A DNA stretch of 57,376 nt from Aeribacillus composti (GTDB lineage Bacteria; Bacillota; Bacilli; Bacillales; Aeribacillaceae), in contig NZ_VISS01000027.1 of NCBI RefSeq assembly GCF_007827555.1, positions 1-57,376 of the forward strand, in the 5' to 3' direction. The notes below the pieces were generated by a model that was not told where the DNA came from, ran no database searches, and was given only the letters and a program-made list of their open reading frames with translations. A program made the position numbers and the translations under genes. Shown piece after piece: positions 1 to 9,415 of this stretch. The stretch's first letter is position 1, and every line of letters begins with the position of its first letter.

Positions 1-22
1 CCAGGATCAAACTCTCCAAAAA
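1..22 (-). rRNA. 16S rRNA, extreme 5' end only
   Basis: Read on the minus strand, bases 17 to 1 give GGAGAGTTTGATCCTGG, the universal start of bacterial 16S rRNA (the 27F primer site). The gene runs off the left edge of the window. The mature 5' end is estimated at about base 22 and is not exact. The usual Bacillus leader motif, CTTTGAAAACTGAAC on the minus strand, lies just upstream near bases 77-91. Confidence 0.95.
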
Positions 23-110
23 AAGTTTGTCACCAAATGCTCTTTTAGAATCAACAGGCACGCTTTTCGTTTTGTTCAGTTTTCAAAGATCATTTCCGAT
101 CAGGTTTTTT

Positions 111-139
111 ATTCTAGCAGATAAATGAAGTTATGTCAA
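111..139 (-). promoter_or_regulatory. rrn promoter P2 (sigma-A)
   Basis: On the minus strand TTGACA (139-134) is followed after 17 bases by TAGAAT (116-111), close to the ideal sigma-A consensus. It lies about 90-110 bases before the 16S gene and just before the leader motif, the position of P2 in Bacillus rRNA operons. Confidence 0.88.
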
Positions 140-225
140 CAACCGGAATAAAATTTTTAAACTTACATTTATAGATTATTTTGCTGTTTCGAAGATTATT
201 CATCTTTTCAACAGCGACGCTTTAT

Positions 226-254
226 AATATATCATCATGAAATTTTAGTGTCAA
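226..254 (-). promoter_or_regulatory. rrn promoter P1 (sigma-A)
   Basis: On the minus strand TTGACA (254-249) is followed after 17 bases by TATATT (231-226). It sits about 115 bases upstream of P2, giving the tandem promoter layout typical of Bacillus rRNA operons. Confidence 0.75.
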
Positions 255-264
255 CACTTTTTTT

Positions 265-1100
265 AAAAAATATCAATAAAAACTGCCAACGCCTGTTCCC
301 TTTGATTTCTAAACAACTGAATCCGCTCGATTAAATTAAATATTCCAGCAGCACACTTAATCCGCAAAATACAGTCTGACTTTAAGATGTTCAAATAACT
401 CGGAAAAAACATTTTTTGAGCCGCACAGAAATCAGCTTTTGAACGGATTAAACAGCCAAACGCAGTATAAAAATAATTTGAAACGTTTTTATACTGCCCT
501 TTATCATATTCAATTAATTTAATTATTTATACAGCTTGGTTTACTTGAGCACATATAGCAGCCAGAAACCGATCACTTCCGGTCTTTACAAGTGATGCAG
601 TGCAGCAACAATATGATTATATGCTTCAAAGATATCGTTTTGCATCAACAATGCTTTTCCTTTAGCCAACACTGTCTAATTAATTTTGCAAATTCAACTG
701 AATTTTTCCACTTTCTCTCTTCTGGTTGAGTTCCTGATTATCTTCGACGATGGTAACTTTTCCGCCCCGAAATGGTAATGTATTTTAACGCTCGATTCAG
801 ATCGGAAAGATACTCGTTCCAGTCAAACAATATTTTTCCATTATTTAAACATCAGTCGATAATTCTCCGGCTACTGCCTAAAAAATTTGTTGCTATATTG
901 AGTGCTGCCTTTTCATTAAGTAATCCATAATATTTTATAATCAAAGGTTTATCGGAGGTTTGTATAAACAACAGCAGCAAAGCAAAGGCCAAATAATCGG
1001 ATTGCAGAGAAGCAGCATTCTTTTTCTATTAAATAATACAGCTAATGTATCTGGATGGCGAGTCCTTTCTTTAAGTGTATATAGATTCGCTGCAAATCAT
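265..1100 (-). pseudogene. ygxA: Decayed ygxA (nucleotidyltransferase-like protein)
   Basis: No intact gene lies here, but minus-strand fragments in shifting frames match my recollection of the YgxA family in order. Near 1075-1040 TRHPDTLAVL is seen. Between about 1000 and 860 come DKPLIIKYYG, NEKAALNIAT and GSSRRIID, then an in-frame TGA, then NNGKILFDWNEYLSDL. Near 640-590 EAYNHIVAALHHL is followed by a TAA stop, and further open stretches run to a stop near 265. At least two stops and several frameshifts break it. In B. subtilis ygxA lies exactly here, between ygzB and an rRNA operon, so synteny supports the call. No function is expected. The 3' end nearly touches rrn promoter P1. Confidence 0.7.
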
Positions 1101-1238
1101 TTATTCATCCGCTGTCTGAATAAAACACATTAAACAAAAGCTTCTATAAATAAAAAAAGAAATACTGTTAGCAATTGGCCGTTCTGTGACGAAAAAAAAG
1201 TGAAAATATGCTATAGTAGTGTTCAGGAGGTTTGTACA

Positions 1239-1601
1239 ATGGCTAAAAAATATACAAGCAAAATAAATAAAATCCGCACTTTTGCCTTAAGTTTAGTATT
1301 TGTTGGTTTTATCATTATGTACATAGGCATCTTTTTCAGAGAACATGTATGGGTCATGACCATTTTCATGCTGCTTGGTTTATTATCCATCATCGGAAGT
1401 ACTGTCGTCTATTTCTGGATCGGGATGCTATCGACGAGAGCTGTTCAAGTAGTATGTCCTTCATGCGGGAAAGTGACAAAAATGCTCGGTCGTGTGGATA
1501 TGTGCATGTATTGCAGAGAGCCTTTGACTCTTGATAAAGAGCTTGAAGGCAAAGAATTCGACGAAAAGTACAATCGTAAATCAAGGAAAAGAGAAAGCTG
1601 A
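1239..1601 (+). CDS. ygzB: YgzB, UPF0295 membrane protein
   Basis: This is a 120-residue protein of unknown function in the UPF0295 family. Two hydrophobic segments lie near residues 12-35 and 42-65. A C-terminal zinc-ribbon-like region follows, with CPSC and CMYC pairs that probably bind a metal. The ATG at 1239 is chosen because AGGAGG sits 8 bases before it; a longer reading from 1200 has no such site. The gene converges on perR, which is its neighbour in B. subtilis too, and the 24-base gap leaves no room for a separate terminator. Identity rests on sequence similarity plus synteny; the role is unknown. Confidence 0.9.
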   Translation: MAKKYTSKINKIRTFALSLVFVGFIIMYIGIFFREHVWVMTIFMLLGLLSIIGSTVVYFWIGMLSTRAVQVVCPSCGKVTKMLGRVDMCMYCREPLTLDKELEGKEFDEKYNRKSRKRES

Positions 1602-1625
1602 TAGTTTGTTTTCCTACCAGCTTTC

Positions 1626-2069
1626 TCAGTGCATATTTTTTTCTTTTTGCTGACATGCAGGGCATTTCCCGTATATTTCCATTCGGTGGTGGCTAACTTT
1701 AAAGTTCGTTACATGCTCTGCAAGATCCTCCACCTCGTCTAAACCTGGATAATGGAAATCAACGATTTTTCCGCATTCCTCGCAAATGACATGATAATGC
1801 TCCGTTGTCACAAAATCGAATCGACTAGATGCATCGCCATACGTTAATTCTTTTACCAGTCCAACTTCACGAAATACCCGAAGGTTGTTATAAACAGTTG
1901 CAACACTCATGTTTGGAAACTTACCTTCTAACGCTTTATATATATCATCAGCAGTTGGATGATTCATTGAATTAACTAAATACTCCAAAATCGCATGACG
2001 CTGCGGAGTGATGCGGACTCCCGTTTGTTTTAAAATTTCAAGAGCTTCCTTTAACGTATTGTCTGACAT
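1626..2069 (-). CDS. perR: PerR, peroxide-sensing Fur-family repressor
   Basis: PerR represses peroxide-defence genes and is inactivated when H2O2 oxidises metal-bound histidines. At 147 residues it has the usual length. The N-terminal winged helix carries [11 protein letters not shown] near residue 21. With the start at 2069 the known regulatory-metal ligands of B. subtilis PerR fall in register: H37, D85, H91, H93 and D104. The structural zinc cysteines also fall in register at C96, C99, C136 and C139. This agreement and a GAGGTG site 7 bases upstream favour the start at 2069 over in-frame ATGs at 2075 and 2084. A PerR-box-like dyad upstream indicates autoregulation, as in B. subtilis. Confidence 0.97.
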   Translation of the reverse strand: MSDNTLKEALEILKQTGVRITPQRHAILEYLVNSMNHPTADDIYKALEGKFPNMSVATVYNNLRVFREVGLVKELTYGDASSRFDFVTTEHYHVICEECGKIVDFHYPGLDEVEDLAEHVTNFKVSHHRMEIYGKCPACQQKEKNMH

Positions 2070-2120
2070 CGCCATGCACCTCATTTCTTGAAAACATTCT
2101 TATTTTGTATCATTATTACT

Positions 2121-2135
2121 TTATAATATTTATAA
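2121..2135. promoter_or_regulatory. PerR box in the perR promoter
   Basis: TTATAATATTTATAA differs from the PerR consensus TTATAATNATTATAA at one base. It lies 52 bases upstream of the perR start. A TTGACA on the minus strand at 2168-2163 can serve as the -35 element of the perR promoter, so the site is placed for autorepression. Confidence 0.75.
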
Positions 2136-2251
2136 TTAGTGTACATTGATTATAAGACTTTTGTCAATGGGAGCGTTTAATTTAGTAGAACATTTTATCT
2201 ATTCCTTGAAAAAATGCACCAATTTAAGAAAAAGATTTTCGCTTTTGCACG

Positions 2252-2276
2252 GGAAAAAGCGGGCACAAATGCCCGC
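2252..2276 (-). terminator. Rho-independent terminator after bcp
   Basis: The inverted repeat GCGGGCA/TGCCCGC with a 4-base loop (2259-2276) is followed on the minus strand by TTTTT. It lies about 40 bases past the bcp stop and separates bcp from perR. Confidence 0.85.
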
Positions 2277-2314
2277 CTTGACAACATAGGGTGAACAGAG
2301 CAAATCATTTGCTG

Positions 2315-2785
2315 TCATTCTTCTCTATTTTGAATAAATGTGAGAGCTTCTTCAACATGTCCTTTCACTTTTACTTTTCGCCATTCTTTCACTAATATTC
2401 CTTGTTTGTCTATAATAAAAGTCGATCGTTCGATTCCCATGTATTCTTTTCCAAAGTTTTTCTTTAATTTCCATACTCCGTATTGTTCCGCAACTTTATG
2501 ATCTTCATCAACGAGAAGCAAAAAAGGGAGCCCGTGCTTCTCTTTAAATTTTTGATGTCGTTCCTGCGGATCAGGGCTTACTCCTAAAATGACGGCATCA
2601 AGCTCTTGAAAGCTCTCATATTTATCGCGAAAATCGCACGCTTCCGTTGTGCATCCCGGAGTCATATCTTTCGGGTAAAAATACAGCACTACATATTTTC
2701 CTTTAAAATCAGAAAGTTTTACTTTTTCTCCAGTATCAGCAGTCAGCTCAAAATCTGGTGCAGGCTTTCCCACTTCAGCTGCCAT
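2315..2785 (-). CDS. bcp: Bcp/PrxQ thioredoxin-dependent peroxiredoxin
   Basis: This cytoplasmic peroxidase of 156 residues reduces H2O2 and organic peroxides with electrons from thioredoxin. The motif PGCTTEACDF places the peroxidatic cysteine at C45 and the resolving cysteine five residues later at C50, the arrangement of atypical two-Cys PrxQ enzymes. The thioredoxin fold covers the whole protein. The ATG at 2785 follows a GGAGG site. It lies next to the peroxide regulator perR, as ygaF does in B. subtilis, so PerR control is plausible, although no operator was recognised directly in front of it. Confidence 0.95.
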   Translation of the reverse strand: MAAEVGKPAPDFELTADTGEKVKLSDFKGKYVVLYFYPKDMTPGCTTEACDFRDKYESFQELDAVILGVSPDPQERHQKFKEKHGLPFLLLVDEDHKVAEQYGVWKLKKNFGKEYMGIERSTFIIDKQGILVKEWRKVKVKGHVEEALTFIQNREE

Positions 2786-2846
2786 ATCTAATCCCTCCAG
2801 TTGTTCATTTTATCTTCAGCGTACCGAATTTCGCTTCATGTTACAA

Positions 2847-3251
2847 CTATTGTTTCTTCTCAATATCAATCATTGTTTTGGCAACAACAACCGTAGGCAA
2901 TATGTAGCCAATCATCGCCTGTACAATTGCAATCCACCTTCCAATGCCGAAAGGAGTGATATCCCCATAGCCTACAGAAAACAGCGTAACTGCACTAAAG
3001 TATAAGCAGGTGGTTAAATTTTCTAAATACGTCCCATAAAGAGGCCGCCCAGATTCAGCTAAAATCGGAAAGCCGTATTGAGTTAAAATTAAATAAATCA
3101 CACCAAATCCTAACAAAAAAGAGGCATATACTAAAGCAATTAAATATACAGTTTCAAACGTAAGGAACGTACCTCTTTTCACAGCAGAAAACATCGTTCG
3201 AATGCTCATAACCAAACAGAACATTATCCCTGTTCCTACGACAATCGCCAT
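2847..3251 (-). CDS. Small two-TM potassium channel (ion channel 2 family)
   Basis: This 134-residue membrane protein belongs to the pore-only K+ channel group (Pfam Ion_trans_2). A first hydrophobic segment covers residues 1-20, a second about 35-57, then a pore loop with TLFSVGYGDITP, and a last helix about 103-125. SVGYGD is the potassium selectivity filter. No RCK or TrkA regulatory domain follows, so gating must come from elsewhere or from a partner. The ATG is preceded by GGGGG at a 5-base distance. It lies 61 bases upstream of bcp on the same strand, but nothing else links the two. Confidence 0.85.
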   Translation of the reverse strand: MAIVVGTGIMFCLVMSIRTMFSAVKRGTFLTFETVYLIALVYASFLLGFGVIYLILTQYGFPILAESGRPLYGTYLENLTTCLYFSAVTLFSVGYGDITPFGIGRWIAIVQAMIGYILPTVVVAKTMIDIEKKQ

Positions 3252-3391
3252 AATTTCCCCCGAAAATTATTGTTTGTACATGTTATTCAGCCTTATTGAA
3301 TTTTATCACTAGCTAAAGGAAACTTGTTCGTCAACCAAACCGATGTCAACAGCCTCTTTGAATTTTATCGCTTAACGAAAGGAAACTATGA

Positions 3392-4177
3392 TCAGCTTCC
3401 TGCCCCTCGATATCGCTTCACTCCAATATTCCAAATAATAACCGACAAAATAAAAAACAGAAGGCCTATCACAGGAGTTAAAAAAGCGTAAATATACCAA
3501 TCCGTTTTTCGTAAAAAATAGGAAGCCGGATAAACTCCCACAAAGGCAAACGGCAAAATCCACGTTAAAATAAAACGTATTACATCGTTGTAAATATTTA
3601 CTGGATAGCGGCCGTAGTTTCCAATGTTATACATCATTGGCATAATCGATGTTTTTGCATCCGACCAAAACCCAATCGATGCAAGCGCAACAAAAATACT
3701 GCCGCAGACAAGGGTGCCGCCAAATACAAATAGAATAAAAATAAAAATGTCATACCAATGAAAAGTAAGATTCAGCCGGGCTGCTGCATACCCCATGACA
3801 ACAAGCCCTGTAATAACGCCAAAAAGCGATTCAAGCTCCATTCTCTCCAATATCACCTGAAACAAACTGTGGATCGGTCTCGTTAAAATGCGATCCATTT
3901 CACCGTTTACAATATATCGTTCATTAAAATCCCAAATGTTAAAAAAGGTGCTGAATAAAGCATAAGGAACTAAGAAAAAGCCATAAATGAAAATAATTTC
4001 ATCTCTTTGCCAGCCGCCAAGCGATTCTGTATGTCCAAATACGACGAGAATGAAAACTAAATTTACTGCCTGAAACAATAGATCAGACAATATCTCTACA
4101 ATCATATCCGCTCTGTATTCCATCCTTGTTTTTAAATATTGAGCGATATATTGAAAAAACATTGACACATAAAACAT
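3392..4177 (-). CDS. ABC-2 type transporter permease (second subunit)
   Basis: This 261-residue integral membrane protein has about six predicted helices and a conserved cytoplasmic N-terminus (ARxxYRxD-like TRMEYRADM near residue 20). This is typical of the ABC-2 family in which two dissimilar permeases pair with one ATPase. It is the last gene of a three-gene operon; only 4 bases separate it from the permease upstream. The start at 4177 follows GGGGGTG at 6 bases. The substrate cannot be told from sequence. Related trios export peptides, lipids or drugs. Confidence 0.88.
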   Translation of the reverse strand: MFYVSMFFQYIAQYLKTRMEYRADMIVEILSDLLFQAVNLVFILVVFGHTESLGGWQRDEIIFIYGFFLVPYALFSTFFNIWDFNERYIVNGEMDRILTRPIHSLFQVILERMELESLFGVITGLVVMGYAAARLNLTFHWYDIFIFILFVFGGTLVCGSIFVALASIGFWSDAKTSIMPMMYNIGNYGRYPVNIYNDVIRFILTWILPFAFVGVYPASYFLRKTDWYIYAFLTPVIGLLFFILSVIIWNIGVKRYRGAGS

Positions 4178-4181
4178 CTTT

Positions 4182-4973
4182 TCACCCCCCTTGAATAATC
4201 ATTTTTCTTTTCGCAACCGCCCACATAGCACAAATTGGAATGATCAATAAAATGGACCAAAACAATTGAAAAAGAATAGCGTCTGTAATTTCAGCCTCTT
4301 GGAATCCTTTTGTAAAGATCATGCTTGGAATATAACTGATTGCTTGAAAAGGCAAATATTCCATTATTTCTTGAGCCCAAACTGGGTAGAAGCTAATGGG
4401 GAGCAGCAGTCCGGAAAACAAGTCAATGATGACGCGTTTCGCTCTCATTAGTCCGTCGTTGTTAAATAAGAAAAAAGCTGAGATTCCTGTCAATAAATTA
4501 ATTTCTGTATTAATAACAAAACTAAAAAATATGGAAATGGCAAAAAAACACCACGCCTGCCAATCAAGCGGTAATTCGAGCGGAAAAATAAAGCTTACAA
4601 TTACCATTCCAGGCATGGAAAAAAAGAAAAGGCGAAAAACGCCTTCTCCAAACGCCTGCATCGTTTTCATGCCAAGATAATTGTAGGGACGAATCAGCTC
4701 CACTGCCACTTTTCCTTCTCTAATTTCCATTGCGATTTCCCTGTCGATGTTGTTAAAATAAAATGCTCTTGCCATCCATGAAATTGCCACGTATGTCACC
4801 ATTTGCGCTGCATCTAAACCTTGAATGCTTTCTTTTCCCCCATAAATGGCTGTCCATAAAAAGTAGTAAGCACCGATATTAATGCTGTATATGAGAATTC
4901 CAGAATAATAGTTTGTCCTGTAAGCGAGCATCATTAAAAAACGGATGCGGATCATTTCCAAATATTTAGACAT
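4182..4973 (-). CDS. ABC-2 type transporter permease (first subunit)
   Basis: This 263-residue membrane protein with about six hydrophobic segments resembles its downstream neighbour in layout (IRFLMMLAYRTNYY near the N-terminus) and probably forms a heterodimer with it. Its start overlaps the stop of the ATPase gene by 8 bases, which implies translational coupling. I see no lipoprotein or substrate-binding gene in the operon, which fits an exporter. Exact substrate unknown. Confidence 0.88.
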   Translation of the reverse strand: MSKYLEMIRIRFLMMLAYRTNYYSGILIYSINIGAYYFLWTAIYGGKESIQGLDAAQMVTYVAISWMARAFYFNNIDREIAMEIREGKVAVELIRPYNYLGMKTMQAFGEGVFRLFFFSMPGMVIVSFIFPLELPLDWQAWCFFAISIFFSFVINTEINLLTGISAFFLFNNDGLMRAKRVIIDLFSGLLLPISFYPVWAQEIMEYLPFQAISYIPSMIFTKGFQEAEITDAILFQLFWSILLIIPICAMWAVAKRKMIIQGG

Positions 4974-6000
4974 TCATGATCACCTTTTCTAAGTTACTGT
5001 TCGCATCACCTTTTTCATAAATGTTGCGTATAATCTCCTCCGTTGATATTTCTTTAATGCTTAGATCCACGATAGTTTGAGCCTTCATGACGCGGCTAAT
5101 GATTTCCGGCATTTCCTCATGATTCGCAATTTGCGCGATCCAAACATTGCTTTTATCTCCCTTCATCCATTGCACGTGAAAACCACTCGTTAATTGCAAT
5201 AAAAGGGATTCATCAACAGAAGAGGCAAATTGAAATTCAATTTGCTTCCCTTTTCCCCAATTCCCGCGCAAATGGTCCAAAGAGCCGTCATATATAATTT
5301 TTCCTTCATCAAGCATTATGACGCGTTCACACAATGCTTCTATATCCGCAATATCATGTGTCGTCAGCAAAATCGTTGTTTTGTATTTTGCATTTATCTC
5401 TTTCAAAAATTCACGAATTTTCAGCTTGACTAAAACGTCCAAGCCGATCGTCGGCTCATCCAAAAATAAAAGAGGAGGATTATGAATTAATGCTGCGGCA
5501 AGCTCGCATCTCATCCGCTGCCCTAATGACAGCTTTCGCACCGGCTTATCTAACAAAGGGCCGATATCCAGCGTTTTAATGACATGATCCATATGTTCGT
5601 TATAATCTTGATCGGACACTTTATATACCTTTTTTAAAAGCCTGAATGACTCTTGAACAGCAATATCCCACCAAAGCTGTGAACGCTGTCCGAATACAAC
5701 ACCGATTGTCCGGACAAACTTTTCCCGTTCCTTATGAGGATTCATATTGTTCACCAGGACCTTCCCTGATGTCGGTGTTAAAATCCCTGTTAGCATTTTG
5801 ATCGTTGTCGATTTTCCTGCGCCGTTTTCGCCTATATAACCCACCATTTCTCCCTGTTTCACTGTAAAGGAAATATCATTAACAGCTCTGTTGATTTTAT
5901 AGTTTCTAGTGAATAAATCGCGAAAAGCCCCCTTTAATCCAGAGCGGCTTGAATAGCTCTTAAATTCTTTGCGCAAATTCTCTACTTCAATGACATTCAT
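4966..6000 (-). CDS. ABC transporter ATP-binding protein
   Basis: This 344-residue ATPase energises the two permeases encoded after it. Walker A GENGAGKSTT is near residue 57, the signature LSLGQRMR near 158 and Walker B LLFLDEP near 180, followed by a switch histidine in TTHD. About 100 residues follow the ATPase fold, as in the drug and polysaccharide exporter ATPases (NatA/DrrA-like). The ATG at 6000 is chosen because GGAGGT lies 8 bases upstream; a reading from 6015 starts before that site. It is the first gene of the trio and is divergent from gsaB. Confidence 0.92.
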   Translation of the reverse strand: MNVIEVENLRKEFKSYSSRSGLKGAFRDLFTRNYKINRAVNDISFTVKQGEMVGYIGENGAGKSTTIKMLTGILTPTSGKVLVNNMNPHKEREKFVRTIGVVFGQRSQLWWDIAVQESFRLLKKVYKVSDQDYNEHMDHVIKTLDIGPLLDKPVRKLSLGQRMRCELAAALIHNPPLLFLDEPTIGLDVLVKLKIREFLKEINAKYKTTILLTTHDIADIEALCERVIMLDEGKIIYDGSLDHLRGNWGKGKQIEFQFASSVDESLLLQLTSGFHVQWMKGDKSNVWIAQIANHEEMPEIISRVMKAQTIVDLSIKEISTEEIIRNIYEKGDANSNLEKVIMNV

Positions 6001-6162
6001 AGCTGTAACCTCCATCGATCAATCACAAACATTAGTTTACTCGAATTATTTGAAATTAACAATTTGCATGCACCTTTTTTCTTTTTTATGAAAAGTGCTA
6101 GAATAAACGAGGATGCTTGAATATTTTTGGCTGTACAGTTAAGTAAAAAAGAAGGTGAAACA

Positions 6163-7464
6163 ATGAATTTTACAAAATCAGAACAGCTGCATAAAGAAGC
6201 GCTCGAACATATTGTAGGAGGGGTAAATAGCCCGTCCCGTTCTTATAAAGCTGTCGGCGGAGGAGCACCTGTTGTAATGGAGCGGGCGCAGGGCGCCTAT
6301 TTTTGGGATGTTGATGGCAACAAATATATCGATTACTTAGCAGCATATGGCCCGATCATCACCGGCCATGCACACCCTCATATTACAAAAGCAATCAAGC
6401 ACGCTGCCGAGACAGGCGTCCTATATGGAACACCGACGCCTCATGAAATCAAATTTGCAAAAATGTTAAAAGAAGCTATCCCTTCTCTAGAAAAGGTCCG
6501 CTTCGTCAATTCTGGAACAGAAGCAGTAATGACAACAATTCGAGTTGCCCGTGCATACACAGGAAGGGATAAAATCATTAAATTTGCCGGGTGCTACCAT
6601 GGACATTCCGATTTGGTGCTTGTCGCAGCAGGATCAGGTCCATCGACCCTTGGAACGCCTGATTCCGCAGGGGTACCAAAAAGCATTGCTCAAGAAGTTA
6701 TCACTGTACCTTTTAATGATGTGGAGGCGTTTGAACAAGCTATTCATAGATGGGGAAATGAAGTTGCAGCCGTTTTAGTTGAACCAATTGTCGGAAACTT
6801 TGGTATTGTGGAACCTAAGGAAGGATTTTTAGAAACAGTCAAACAGCTTACTCACAAAGCAGGCGCGCTGCTTATTTTTGACGAAGTTATTACAGCGTTT
6901 CGATTTATGTACGGCGGTGCCCAAAATCTGCTTCATGTAGAGCCTGATTTAACCGCACTTGGAAAAATTATCGGCGGAGGCCTTCCGATCGGAGCTTACG
7001 GCGGCCGTAAAGAAATTATGGAGCAGGTGGCGCCATTAGGACCGGCTTATCAGGCAGGGACGATGGCAGGAAACCCTGCATCGATCTTAGCAGGAATTGC
7101 TTGTTTGGAAGTGCTGAGCGAAGAAGGAGTTTATGACTATCTTGATAAGCTCGGCAGGATGCTTGAAGAAGGCATTTTAAACGCTGGAAGATCATATAAT
7201 ATACCGATCACCATCAACCGTTTAAAAGGTGCATTAACAGTATATTTTACACGCGAAAAGGTGACGAATTATGAGCAAGCCGAAAAAACAGACGGAGAAA
7301 TGTTTGCTAAATTTTTTAAACTGATGCTTCATCAAGGCATTAATTTGGCGCCGTCTAAATATGAGGCCTGGTTTATTACAATCGCTCATACAGAAGAGGA
7401 CATTAAAAAAACCATTTCGGCAGTCGAACAATCGTTTAAACAGCTTTCACATGACCAAAAATGA
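6163..7464 (+). CDS. gsaB: Glutamate-1-semialdehyde 2,1-aminomutase (GsaB type)
   Basis: This PLP enzyme of 433 residues converts glutamate-1-semialdehyde to 5-aminolevulinate, the last step of the C5 route to heme. The PLP lysine is K268 in [22 protein letters not shown] near 117 and the FDEVITAFR stretch near 239 are cofactor-binding motifs of class III aminotransferases. Neighbour order matches B. subtilis gsaB, the second aminomutase of that species beside hemL, so a hemL paralogue is expected elsewhere. The start at 6163 follows GAAGGTG; a longer reading from 6127 lacks a ribosome binding site. Its presence matters because a C4-pathway synthase gene also lies in this window at 39585. Confidence 0.95.
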   Translation: MNFTKSEQLHKEALEHIVGGVNSPSRSYKAVGGGAPVVMERAQGAYFWDVDGNKYIDYLAAYGPIITGHAHPHITKAIKHAAETGVLYGTPTPHEIKFAKMLKEAIPSLEKVRFVNSGTEAVMTTIRVARAYTGRDKIIKFAGCYHGHSDLVLVAAGSGPSTLGTPDSAGVPKSIAQEVITVPFNDVEAFEQAIHRWGNEVAAVLVEPIVGNFGIVEPKEGFLETVKQLTHKAGALLIFDEVITAFRFMYGGAQNLLHVEPDLTALGKIIGGGLPIGAYGGRKEIMEQVAPLGPAYQAGTMAGNPASILAGIACLEVLSEEGVYDYLDKLGRMLEEGILNAGRSYNIPITINRLKGALTVYFTREKVTNYEQAEKTDGEMFAKFFKLMLHQGINLAPSKYEAWFITIAHTEEDIKKTISAVEQSFKQLSHDQK

Positions 7465-7519
7465 GTCTTACTAAAGCGCCTACTGCACAAGCAGGCAGAA
7501 TGAAAAAGTAAATCTTTAA

Positions 7520-7556
7520 GCAGCCTGAGCCCGATATTTATGGACTCAGGTTGTTT
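7520..7556 (+). terminator. Terminator after gsaB
   Basis: The arms AGCCTGAG and CTCAGGTT with a 13-base loop are followed by TTTATTTCTTT. The hairpin lies about 58 bases after the gsaB stop and is oriented for it. Confidence 0.75.
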
Positions 7557-7722
7557 ATTTCTTTTGGAAACGATGGAGGTGATGTAAAACTGCCGCCTCT
7601 TCAGTTGTACGAAAAAAGTGCAAAAGTTCGCTCGATCACAACGTAACTATTTGGTCTGTCTATATTAAAGGATCATATCATATTACAAGAGTGTTAATTT
7701 TTTCCTTTCTCTTAAAATAACC

Positions 7723-7751
7723 TTGAATATTCGTGTTAAACAATGTATAGT
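7723..7751 (+). promoter_or_regulatory. Promoter for ygaE
   Basis: TTGAAT (7723-7728) and TATAGT (7746-7751) are separated by 17 bases, a good sigma-A pair 52 bases before the ygaE start. Confidence 0.6.
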
Positions 7752-7803
7752 CTGAATAGCTTACAACCTTTTTGATGAAAGGAAGGAAAAATTTTTATTC
7801 AAC

Positions 7804-8877
7804 ATGAAACTTGGAGCCCGTATCTTAAAAACAGGTATTGCAATTACACTGGCATTAATGCTGGCAGAGATGCTTCATTTTCCATCTCCAGCATTTGCAG
7901 GGATTGCAGCTATCTTTGCGATACAGCCGTCAATATATAGATCATATTTAACCGTAATTGAACAAGTTCAGGCAAATATAATCGGCGCTGTTGTCGCAGT
8001 TTTATTCGGGATTTCTTTCGGAACAAACCCGTTTATTATTGGTCTTACAGCAGTGATTACCATTGCTATTTGTTTAAAATTAAAGATTGAAAACACAATC
8101 GCAATTGCTTTAGTAACGGTTATTGCGATACTTGAAACAACAGGTGACGATTTTGTACAGTTTGCTACCATACGGTTTTTAACGATTTTACTTGGGGTTT
8201 TATCAGCTTTTTTTGTTAATTTGATATTTATGCCACCAAAATACGAAACAAAGCTTTACCATAAAATCACCGAAATTTCCCATGAGATTATGAAATGGAT
8301 TCGGATCAATATTCGAAATAAATCTGAGTTTGCCCCTCTTAAAGAGGAAATAGACAAAATCAAAGATCAGCTGATAAAACTTGATCATTTATTTTTGCTT
8401 TACAAAGAAGAGCGAACTTATTCTAAAGCGAAGGTATTGCCAAAATCAAGAAAACTTGTCCTGTATAGACAGATGATTATCACAACGAACAGGGCATTTT
8501 ACACATTGCGCCAAATTCATTGCTTGGAAAACGAACTTCGGCAAATACCTAGAAAGCTCCATGAAATGCTTATATCAGAGCTTGACTTTTTATTAATTTT
8601 GCATGAGCAGGCGCTGTTAAAAATAACAAAAAAAATTAAAAACAATCACGATGAAGACCTGCTTCCTTATGACAAATTTAATCGAAAAGAATTCATTCAA
8701 GCGTTTTTGAAATTTGAAAAAGAAGCGGAAGATTCCGATTCGTTTTACCAAATACTATCTTTAGTCTCCGCCATCGTTGATTATCACGATCAATTGGAGC
8801 ATTTAGATACATTGATTAACAGCTTTCAACATTTCCATAAAAAAGAAAATAAAATTCATGTGGAGGATGAAGAGTAA
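7804..8877 (+). CDS. ygaE: YgaE, aromatic acid exporter (ArAE/DUF939) family membrane protein
   Basis: This 357-residue protein has an N-terminal membrane half, about residues 1-145 with six hydrophobic segments, and a cytoplasmic, highly charged helical half from 146 to the end. That plan is typical of the FUSC/ArAE family, some members of which export aromatic acids; the Bacillus protein itself is uncharacterised. The ATG at 7804 is the only good start, with AGGAAGG 16 bases before it, which is further than usual. It has its own promoter and terminator and sits between gsaB and ygaD as in B. subtilis. Confidence 0.88.
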   Translation: MKLGARILKTGIAITLALMLAEMLHFPSPAFAGIAAIFAIQPSIYRSYLTVIEQVQANIIGAVVAVLFGISFGTNPFIIGLTAVITIAICLKLKIENTIAIALVTVIAILETTGDDFVQFATIRFLTILLGVLSAFFVNLIFMPPKYETKLYHKITEISHEIMKWIRINIRNKSEFAPLKEEIDKIKDQLIKLDHLFLLYKEERTYSKAKVLPKSRKLVLYRQMIITTNRAFYTLRQIHCLENELRQIPRKLHEMLISELDFLLILHEQALLKITKKIKNNHDEDLLPYDKFNRKEFIQAFLKFEKEAEDSDSFYQILSLVSAIVDYHDQLEHLDTLINSFQHFHKKENKIHVEDEE

Positions 8878-8936
8878 ACAAGTTCATCTCCGTGAATTAC
8901 AGCCTTCAGAAGGCGATGAAAAAAGCAAAAAATTGT

Positions 8937-8982
8937 AAAAGACTACAGAATTTCATTCATGAATTCTGTAGTCTTTCATCAT
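8937..8982 (+). terminator. Terminator after ygaE
   Basis: GACTACAGAATTT and GAATTCTGTAGTC form a long stem around CATTCAT, followed by TTTCATCATTTTT. It is placed about 60 bases after the ygaE stop. Confidence 0.85.
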
Positions 8983-9415
8983 TTTTAAGACAATCATTTA
9001 ATTTATTTGAGAAGCTGAATGACCTCTCTGCTCTCAGAAAAGTATCGGGAGCTTTTCTGCCTTGGAAATAAATCTTATTTCATTTTTATCCTCTGCAAAT
9101 GATAACTGGAATTTCATGGACGCAGCTTTGCGGATAAAGGCTGCGTTTTAATTTGTCTTCAAGATCATCCAACTGATCCCCGCCGAAATGCTGTTTCCAA
9201 ACCGCTTCATCTTGTTAAATTGAAATCGTCTTATATCATCCAAGCGCAGGCAAGTTTTATATCATTTGGAACAGCTGTATTTTCTCAGCTTTCCAACTCA
9301 AAGCTTTGTTGGATGTTATCACAAGGAGGCTCCTTTAGAATCACGGTCAGCTTTTTGAGCTCAAAGCTCTCAGACAGTCTCGACCTGCGTTTCACTTCTA
9401 CTAATAAAATAAATA
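8983..9415. other. Gene-free stretch with a possible minus-strand gene relic
   Basis: No intact gene is supported here. On the minus strand, bases 9214-9086 form a short frame that ends in a stop and looks coding (QDEAVWKQHFGGDQLDDLED, later SCVHEIPVIICRG), but it has no start codon or ribosome site. It may be the tail of a lost gene. A hairpin CGCAGCTTT/AAGGCTGCG near 9120-9148 falls inside it. The family was not recognised. A plus-strand open frame from 9220 has no ribosome site and runs into the repeat at 9416. Confidence 0.3.
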
